From the NCBI RefSeq assembly GCF_005405885.1, contig NZ_BJFL01000002.1, forward strand, positions 310,001-374,000: 64,000 nucleotides of DNA. The letters run 5' to 3'. The DNA is from Gandjariella thermophila (GTDB taxonomy: Bacteria > Actinomycetota > Actinomycetes > Mycobacteriales > Pseudonocardiaceae). Each line of letters starts with the position of its first letter. Within the stretch, counting starts at the first letter, position 1. Positions 58,452-64,000 of the stretch are shown here, piece after piece. The position numbers were made by a program, and so were the translations under genes. Below the pieces are notes generated by a model, which was not told where the DNA came from, did not search any database, and worked only from the letters and a program-made list of their open reading frames with translations.

Positions 58452-59912
58452 CTACCCGAGCTTGATCGCCATGTACTTGGTGTCCAGGTACTCGTGGATG
58501 CCCTCGGCGCCGCCCTCGCGGCCGAACCCGGACGCCTTGATCCCGCCGAACGGCGCCGCCGCGTTGGACACCAGGCCGGTGTTGATGCCGACCATGCCGG
58601 TGGCCAGCCGCTCACCGACCCGGACGGCGCGGTCCAGGTCCCGGGTGTAGAGGTAGGCGACCAGGCCGAACTCGGTGTCGTTGGCCGTCCGCACCGCCTC
58701 GTCCTCGTCGGCGAACGTGGTGACCGGGGCGACCGGGCCGAACACCTCCTCGCGCAGGATGCGGGCGTCCGCCGGCACGTCGCGCAGCACGGTGGGGGAG
58801 TAGAAGTACCCGCCACCGTCCTGCGGCTTGGCCCCGGTGGTCGCCACGGCGCCCTTCCGCAGCGCGTCCTCGACCAGGTCCATCACCTTCTTCCGCTGGT
58901 CCTCGCTGATCAGCGGGCCGACCTGGACGCCGTCCTCGGTGCCCGGGCCCACCTTCATCTGGGCCATCCGGTCGGTGAGCCGGGCGGTGAACTCCTCGGC
59001 GACGCTCGCCGCCACGTGGAACCGGTTCGCCGCCACGCAGGACTCGCCGTTGTTGCGCATCTTCGCCGTCACCGCGCCGTCCACCGCCGCGTCCAGGTCG
59101 GCGTCGGCGAACACCAGGAAGGGCGCGTTGCCGCCCAGTTCCATCGAGGTCCGCTGCAGGTTGCCGGCGGACTGCTCGACCAGCTTCTGGCCCACCTCGG
59201 TGGACCCGGTGAAGGACACCTTGCGCAGCCGCACGTCGCCCATCAGCGGCCGCACGATCCGGCTCGCCGAACTGGACGGCAGCACGTTGAGCACGCCGTC
59301 GGGCAGGCCCGCCTCGGACAGGATGGCGGCCAGGTTGAGCATGGACAGCGGCGTCAGCTGCGCCGGCTTCATGATCATGGTGCAGCCGGCCGCGATCGCC
59401 GGGCCGATCTTGCGGGTGCCCATCGCCAGCGGGAAGTTCCACGGCGTGATCAGCAGGCTGGGTCCGACCGGCTGGTGGGTGACCACTATCCGCTCGGCGC
59501 CGCTCGGGCTGCGCGCGTAGCGGCCGTCGATGCGCACCGCCTCCTCGGCGAACCACCGGAAGAACTCGGCCGCGTAGGTCACCTCGGCGCGCGACTCGGT
59601 CAGGCTCTTGCCCATCTCCAGGGTCATCAGCAGCGCGAGGTCGTCGGCCCGATCGGTGAGGAGCTGCCAGGCCCGGCGCAGGATCTCGCCGCGCTGCCGC
59701 GGCGGGGTGGCCGCCCACTCCTGCTGCCTGGCCGCGGCGGTGTCCAGCGCCTCGGTGGCGTCCTCGGCCTGGGCGTCGGCCACCTCGCACAGTTGCCGCT
59801 CGGTCGCCGGGTCGTGCACCGGAAACCGGCTGCCATTCGCGGAGTCCCGCCAGCGGCCGCCCACCAGGACGCCCTTCGGGACCGCGTCGATCAGGGACTG
59901 GAAGTCGCTCAT
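58452..59912 (-). CDS. gabD: Succinate-semialdehyde dehydrogenase (NADP+ type)
   Basis: A 486-aa aldehyde dehydrogenase. Cofactor site [11 protein letters not shown], general base Glu in [12 protein letters not shown], nucleophilic Cys in [12 protein letters not shown], and [16 protein letters not shown] typical of the GabD group. It oxidises succinic semialdehyde to succinate in GABA-type degradation. ATG with GGAGGGATAAC-like site just upstream. It probably shares a transcript with lpdA. Confidence 0.93.
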   Translation of the reverse strand: MSDFQSLIDAVPKGVLVGGRWRDSANGSRFPVHDPATERQLCEVADAQAEDATEALDTAAARQQEWAATPPRQRGEILRRAWQLLTDRADDLALLMTLEMGKSLTESRAEVTYAAEFFRWFAEEAVRIDGRYARSPSGAERIVVTHQPVGPSLLITPWNFPLAMGTRKIGPAIAAGCTMIMKPAQLTPLSMLNLAAILSEAGLPDGVLNVLPSSSASRIVRPLMGDVRLRKVSFTGSTEVGQKLVEQSAGNLQRTSMELGGNAPFLVFADADLDAAVDGAVTAKMRNNGESCVAANRFHVAASVAEEFTARLTDRMAQMKVGPGTEDGVQVGPLISEDQRKKVMDLVEDALRKGAVATTGAKPQDGGGYFYSPTVLRDVPADARILREEVFGPVAPVTTFADEDEAVRTANDTEFGLVAYLYTRDLDRAVRVGERLATGMVGINTGLVSNAAAPFGGIKASGFGREGGAEGIHEYLDTKYMAIKLG

Positions 59913-60077
59913 GTTATCCCTCCGCGAACCGGTGTCCGCCGTGGTCGCGCGCGTGGGTGCCGCGGCTCGACACAGGGTGTTCCTGGGGCCGGACTACCCT
60001 GCCGGGCCGATCACCATGCCGCCCGCGGGCGCGGGCCCGGGGAAGTCGTCTTCCCCGGCTGTCTCACCGGGCGTAAC

Positions 60078-62441
60078 GTGACGATTGCGATGCGAGCCAC
60101 GAAACCGCGTCGGCCCGCTGGGGCGCTTCCGGCCGATGTATCGAGCTTCATCGGGCGTCGACGGGAGTTGTCCGAGGTCAGGCGGGCCCTGTCGGCGACG
60201 AGGTTGTTGACGCTGACCGGTGTCGCCGGGGTGGGTAAGACCCGGCTCGCCCTGCGCGTGGCCGAGGACGTGCGCCGCGCCTTCCCGGACGGCGTGTGGT
60301 TGGTCGAGCTGGCCGCGCTGGCGGACCCCGGGCTGCTGGTGCACACCGTCGCCGGCGCGCTCGGGCTGCCCGACCAGGCGGTGTCGCCGACCGAGCGGCT
60401 GGCCGAGTACCTGGCCGACAAGCGGCTGCTGCTGGTGCTGGACAACTGCGAGCACCTGCTGGACGCGTGCGCCGGGCTGGTGGGCGCGCTGCTGGCGGCC
60501 GCCCCGGAGCTGCGGGTGCTGGCTACCAGCCGGCAGGCGCTGCGGGTGGACGGCGAGCACGTGTTCGGAGTGCCCGCGATGTCCGTGCCGAACCTGGACG
60601 GTCAGTGGGTGCCGGCGGACCTCCGCTCCTCCGAGGCGGTCACGCTGTTCACCGAGCGGGCCGCGGCCGGCCTGCCCGGGTTCCGGCTGACGGAGCAGAA
60701 CGAGCTGGAGGTGGCCACGATCTGCCGCCGGCTCGAGGGCATTCCGCTGGCCATCGAGCTGGCCGCGGTGCGGCTGCAGTCGCTGTCGCTGCAACAGATT
60801 CTGGACCGGCTGGACAACTGCTTCATGCTGCTCACCACCGGCAGCCGGGCGGCGCTGCCGCGGCAGCGCACGCTGCGCGCCATGATGGACTGGAGCTTCG
60901 AGCTCTGCTCGGCCGAGGAGCGCACGCTGTGGGCGCGGCTGTCGGTGTTCTCCGGCGGGTTCGACCTGGAGGCGGCCGAGGAGGTCTGCTCGGGCGACGG
61001 CATTCCTCGCGAGGAGGTGCTGCACCTGGTGGCCGGGCTGGTGGACAAGTCGATCCTCACCCGGGAGCAGCACGGCAACCGCGCGCGGTACCGGCTGCTG
61101 GAGACGATCCGCCAGTACGGCCGGGACCGGCTCGCCGAGTCCGGCCAGGAGAAGGTGCTGCGGCGGCGGCACCGGGACTATGTGCGGGCGCTGGCCGAGC
61201 AGGCATACGCCGACTGGTTCAGCCCGCGCCAGGTCACCTGGGCGTCCCGGATGCGTGTGGAGCATCCCAACGTGCGCGCCGCGCTGGAGTTCTGCCTGAG
61301 CGAGCCGGGCGAGGCGCGCGCCGGCCAGCGGATCGCCGCGTCGCTGCGCAGCTTCTGGATCGGTAGCGGATTGCTCACCGAGGGGCGGCACTGGCTGGAT
61401 CGGGCGCTGCGGCTGGACACCGCGCCCACCCCGGAACGGGCCAGGGCGCTGTGGGTGTGCAGCTTCCTCGACCTGCTGCTCGCCGACCCGGAGCCGGCGC
61501 TGCGGCGGCTGGCCGAGTGCGGGCCGCTGGCCCGGAAACTGGGCGATGTCGGGTCGGCCGCGTACACCGAGCTGTGGACCGGGTATGCGGCGCTGCACCG
61601 CGGCGACGCCTCCGGCCTGGACGCCATGGCCGAGGCGCTCACCCAGCTCCGCGCGGCCGGCGACGAGTACGGCACGTGGATCTCGCTGCTGATGATGTCC
61701 CTCGGCGCCTGCGCGCTCGGCGACGACCGGGCACTCGGGTGGGGCGAGGAGGCGCTGCGGGTGTGCGAGCGGCACGAGGCGAAGTTCTTCGGCTTCCACT
61801 CGCTGTGGATGACCGGGCTGGAGCGGTGGCGCCGCGGCGAGTGCCGGAACGCCACCGCGCTCGCCGGCGAGGCGCTGCGGCTGAAGCGGTCGGTGAACGA
61901 CCCGTGGGGCATCGCGCACTGCCTGGCCGTGCTCGCCTTCGCGGCGGGCGACGAGGGGCAGCACCGGCGGGCGGCGCGGCTGCTGGGCGCGGCGCACGCG
62001 GCGTGGCGGCTGGCCGGGTCCGGCCGCGGGTTGTGGGGCGTGCACGCGTTCGACGACCAGTGTGTCGCCGGCACCCGCGAGGTGCTCGGCGAGGCGGCGT
62101 TCGACGCCGCCTACCGGGAGGGCGCGGGGTTCACCCTGGAAGAGGCGATCGGGTACGCGCTGGGCGACAAGACCGGCGACGCGCGGGCCGCGCACCGGCC
62201 GGACGACGCGCGCAGCCTGCTGACCCGGCGGGAACGGGAGGTCGCCGACCTGATCGCGCGCGGCCTCTCCAACCGGCAGATCGCCGAGACGCTGGTCATC
62301 GCCCAGCGCACCGCGGAGAGCCACGTGGAGCACATTCTCGCCAAGCTCGGCTTCACCTCCCGCGCCCAGATCGCGGCGTGGCACACCGGGGTTACCGACG
62401 AGGCGGCGTGGCCGGGGCGCGACTCGTACAGTGAGCCGTAG
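60078..62441 (+). CDS. LuxR-family ATPase regulator (AfsR/LAL-like)
   Basis: A 787-aa regulator. N-terminal NTPase domain: FIGRRRELSEVRRAL, Walker A LTGVAGVGKTRLAL, Walker B LLLVLDNCEHLL and LATSRQALRVDGEH; then helical repeat segments from about 330 to 690; and a LuxR C-terminal HTH (LTRREREVADLIARGLSNRQIAETLVIAQRTAESHVEHILAKLG). GTG 60078 or ATG 60090 may be the start; neither has a clear ribosome site. A long open frame upstream is antisense to gabD and not coding. A second, very similar C-terminus is encoded at 63022. Confidence 0.88.
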   Translation: MTIAMRATKPRRPAGALPADVSSFIGRRRELSEVRRALSATRLLTLTGVAGVGKTRLALRVAEDVRRAFPDGVWLVELAALADPGLLVHTVAGALGLPDQAVSPTERLAEYLADKRLLLVLDNCEHLLDACAGLVGALLAAAPELRVLATSRQALRVDGEHVFGVPAMSVPNLDGQWVPADLRSSEAVTLFTERAAAGLPGFRLTEQNELEVATICRRLEGIPLAIELAAVRLQSLSLQQILDRLDNCFMLLTTGSRAALPRQRTLRAMMDWSFELCSAEERTLWARLSVFSGGFDLEAAEEVCSGDGIPREEVLHLVAGLVDKSILTREQHGNRARYRLLETIRQYGRDRLAESGQEKVLRRRHRDYVRALAEQAYADWFSPRQVTWASRMRVEHPNVRAALEFCLSEPGEARAGQRIAASLRSFWIGSGLLTEGRHWLDRALRLDTAPTPERARALWVCSFLDLLLADPEPALRRLAECGPLARKLGDVGSAAYTELWTGYAALHRGDASGLDAMAEALTQLRAAGDEYGTWISLLMMSLGACALGDDRALGWGEEALRVCERHEAKFFGFHSLWMTGLERWRRGECRNATALAGEALRLKRSVNDPWGIAHCLAVLAFAAGDEGQHRRAARLLGAAHAAWRLAGSGRGLWGVHAFDDQCVAGTREVLGEAAFDAAYREGAGFTLEEAIGYALGDKTGDARAAHRPDDARSLLTRREREVADLIARGLSNRQIAETLVIAQRTAESHVEHILAKLGFTSRAQIAAWHTGVTDEAAWPGRDSYSEP

Positions 62442-62529
62442 GGGTCCCCGACGGAGCGGGCGCTGGTGTCCACCGCGGGTCGGTGCCACCGCCGAGGACT
62501 CTGGGGCCCTGCGGAAAAGGAACAGAGTC

Positions 62530-63036
62530 ATGGAACCGAGCGAACGGGAACGGATCGCAGCCCAGCGCCGGACGATCGACGAGCATATCGCCGGGGAGAA
62601 CGCGCACGACTGGAGCCGGGTGTATGGCACGTTCGTGCAGGACGACCGGGCGTACTACGACGTGGTGCCGTTGAGCTCGCACTTCGGCGGGTTCAGTGGC
62701 GTCAAGGACTTCTACGGCCTCATGGAGGGTGTGCTTCCCGACTTCCGCATCGTGGTCACCGGCGAATACGACACCCCGCGAGTGTCCGTCCGGGAGGTGA
62801 CCATCAGCGGCACGCATCGCGGCGAGTACTGTGGGGTGGCTCCGCAGGGCCGGCACGTGTCCTTCGAGCTGGCCGCCTTCTACATCTTCGGGGAGGGCGA
62901 GGACGCCGCCAGGCTGGTCGCCGAACGCATCTACTTCGACAACGAGACCCTGCTGCGGCAGATGCGTGGCGAACCGGACGCTCCGGTCGGTGTCGGTCTC
63001 GCCGCCCATGCGGTCGGCGGGTCAGGGGCGGGCTGA
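62530..63036 (+). CDS. SnoaL-like / ketosteroid-isomerase-fold protein
   Basis: A 168-aa cone-shaped NTF2-like protein: WSRVYGTFVQDDRAYYDVVP, GVKDFYGLMEGVLPDFRIVV and SGTHRGEYCGVAPQGR are typical SnoaL-2/polyketide-cyclase patterns. The fold binds small hydrophobic ligands, and substrate or catalysis cannot be assigned. ATG with AAAAGGA 8-9 nt upstream. It lies between two related LuxR regulators and overlaps the convergent second one by 15 nt at the 3' ends, so it is a plausible target of one of them. Confidence 0.85.
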   Translation: MEPSERERIAAQRRTIDEHIAGENAHDWSRVYGTFVQDDRAYYDVVPLSSHFGGFSGVKDFYGLMEGVLPDFRIVVTGEYDTPRVSVREVTISGTHRGEYCGVAPQGRHVSFELAAFYIFGEGEDAARLVAERIYFDNETLLRQMRGEPDAPVGVGLAAHAVGGSGAG

Positions 63037-64000
63037 CCGGCGCGGCTCCCGGTGGGCTACCCAGGTGGCGATCTGGGTGCGGGAGTTGAAGCCCAGCTTG
63101 GCCAGGATGTGCTCCACGTGACTGTCCACCGTGCGCGGGGCGATGAGCAGCCGGGTCGCTATGTCCTTATTGGACATTCCCGTGGCGACGAGTTCGGCGA
63201 CGGTCTCTTCCCGCGTTGTCAGCGGGGATCTCGACGCCGGAGTCGCCGGCCGGCGGACCGCCGCCCGCTCGCGCTCGGGCGACCGGGCGGTGCCGGTGAG
63301 CGCATAGTCCAGTGCCTCGGGCATGGACAGCGACCTGCCACGCTGGTATTCGGCCTGGTACCGGTCGTCTCCGAGCGCCGCTCGCGCCTGCCGCTCGCTG
63401 CCCTGCCGGTATCCGCTGAACTGCGGTGAGGCCATCAGCGGGAGACCCACGAACTGCCACAGCCCCTCCAGCGCGCCGAACAGCCGGGCCGCCTGGGCGT
63501 GCTGGCCGTCGGTGACCAGGCACCAGCTGAGGAACTCCAGCGACATGGCGATGCCGAACAGGTCGTCGAACCCGCGCTTGATGGCGAGGCTTTCTCGCAG
63601 TCGGTCGGCGGCCCGCGCGCTGTCGCCCTGCCGCCACTCGGCGAACGCCAGCAGCGACAGCCCCCACGAACGGGTCCAGGTCTCCTCGTGCAGGTCGGAG
63701 ATCCGCAGGCACTCGGTGGCGTAGCCGGCGGCGCCGGCCAGGTCGCCCTGGAGGTTGGCCACCACGGACAGCTGCACCAGGGACATCACGGAGGCGCTGC
63801 CGACGTCGTCCATGGCGCGGTGCCGGGCCCATGCCTCCGTCAGCAGGGCTCTGGCCCGGTCGAGATCGGTCACCATCGCCGCCACCCCGACGGCGTGCAC
63901 CGCGTACGCCTTCAGCCGGGCGTCGCCGAGCCGCCTGGACAGCTCGATGGATCGCGCCGCGTCCTGCTCGCTGACCACCTGGTCGCCCTGGTGGCTGGCG
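63022..64000 (-). CDS. LuxR-family ATPase regulator, C-terminal part (5' end outside window)
   Basis: The frame is open to the right window edge. The 325 visible codons encode TPR-like helical repeats (for example TDLDRARALLTEAWARHRAM) and a C-terminal LuxR HTH (LTTREETVAELVATGMSNKDIATRLLIAPRTVDSHVEHILAKLG). The HTH and the following NSRTQIATWV closely match the protein encoded at 60078, so the two are paralogues facing each other across the SnoaL-like gene. The NTPase domain must lie beyond the window. Confidence 0.88.
   Translation of the reverse strand, partial: ASHQGDQVVSEQDAARSIELSRRLGDARLKAYAVHAVGVAAMVTDLDRARALLTEAWARHRAMDDVGSASVMSLVQLSVVANLQGDLAGAAGYATECLRISDLHEETWTRSWGLSLLAFAEWRQGDSARAADRLRESLAIKRGFDDLFGIAMSLEFLSWCLVTDGQHAQAARLFGALEGLWQFVGLPLMASPQFSGYRQGSERQARAALGDDRYQAEYQRGRSLSMPEALDYALTGTARSPERERAAVRRPATPASRSPLTTREETVAELVATGMSNKDIATRLLIAPRTVDSHVEHILAKLGFNSRTQIATWVAHREPRRSARP

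Noticed and set aside
58422-60077. Extension of the LuxR regulator frame upstream over gabD
   Set aside because: Antisense to gabD, no recognisable domain; the ATPase domain begins only after 60078.

Overview
The window is very GC-rich, uses many GTG starts and GGAGG-type ribosome binding sites, and carries actinobacterial hallmarks: an XRE/DUF5753 + DUF397 regulator pair, a large CtpI-type P-ATPase, many TetR regulators, acyl-CoA dehydrogenase operons and LuxR/AfsR-like ATPase regulators. It looks like chromosomal DNA of a filamentous actinomycete, most likely Pseudonocardiales (inference, moderate confidence).

Layout. 1-4.1 kb: the 3' part of a cation P-type ATPase, convergent with a secreted sedolisin (S53) protease, with a shared strong terminator. 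4.6-11.6 kb (minus): a sulfur-type operon consisting of a GntR regulator, a 23-residue leader peptide of the HVDL..SALCR type, an AprB-like ferredoxin, a lipoprotein binding protein, an ABC permease and ATPase, and an AprA/FrdA-like flavoprotein fused to about 300 residues of HEAT repeats. Divergent from it is a methionine-salvage operon mtnB-mtnD-mtnC (11.9-13.8 kb). 14-17 kb: a lipoprotein, a decayed alpha/beta hydrolase flanked by an 18-nt inverted repeat, and a slipin. 17-23 kb: fatty-acyl/steroid-type catabolic genes (TetR, thiolase, TesB, phosphotriesterase-like lactonase, TetR, quinone oxidoreductase) with two distinct repeated operators.

23.4-37.6 kb is a defence island with gene debris at its left edge (truncated Ser/Thr kinase, serine-hydrolase fragment). 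It holds a complete type III-B CRISPR-Cas operon, cas10/cmr2-cmr3-cmr4-cmr5-cmr6-CARF-membrane protein-cmr1-cas6. Nearly all cmr genes overlap by 1-16 nt. A tiny three-repeat array follows, then an XRE/DUF397 pair, two small hypothetical genes, and an MntA-HepT toxin-antitoxin module with a DUF433 gene. The Cas10 keeps its GGDD cyclase motif but shows no HD nuclease domain. The CARF-like gene and an unrecognised seven-helix membrane protein sit inside the cmr operon, which suggests a cyclic-oligoadenylate-triggered membrane effector whose sensor and pore are separate polypeptides. This is the best candidate for an undescribed system.

37.7-44.4 kb (minus): a beta-oxidation operon (three acyl-CoA dehydrogenases, an ACAD10-like phosphotransferase, MaoC hydratase, SDR, HAD) that carries the same two operators seen at 17-22 kb, so these clusters probably form one or two local TetR regulons. 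44.5-47.2 kb: TetR plus a DrrAB-like ABC exporter. 47.2-50.6 kb: a lipase remnant, a DUF899 thioredoxin-like protein, two tandem perfect DnaA boxes, an orphan GAF histidine kinase, and a deleted IS5-family element. 50.6-55.5 kb: serine esterase, acyl-CoA ligase, acyl-CoA dehydrogenase and a divergent TetR. 55.5-64 kb: a methyltransferase, a cysteine-free HesB-like protein, dihydrolipoamide dehydrogenase, succinate-semialdehyde dehydrogenase, and two related LuxR-type ATPase regulators around a SnoaL-like protein. The second LuxR gene runs off the window.
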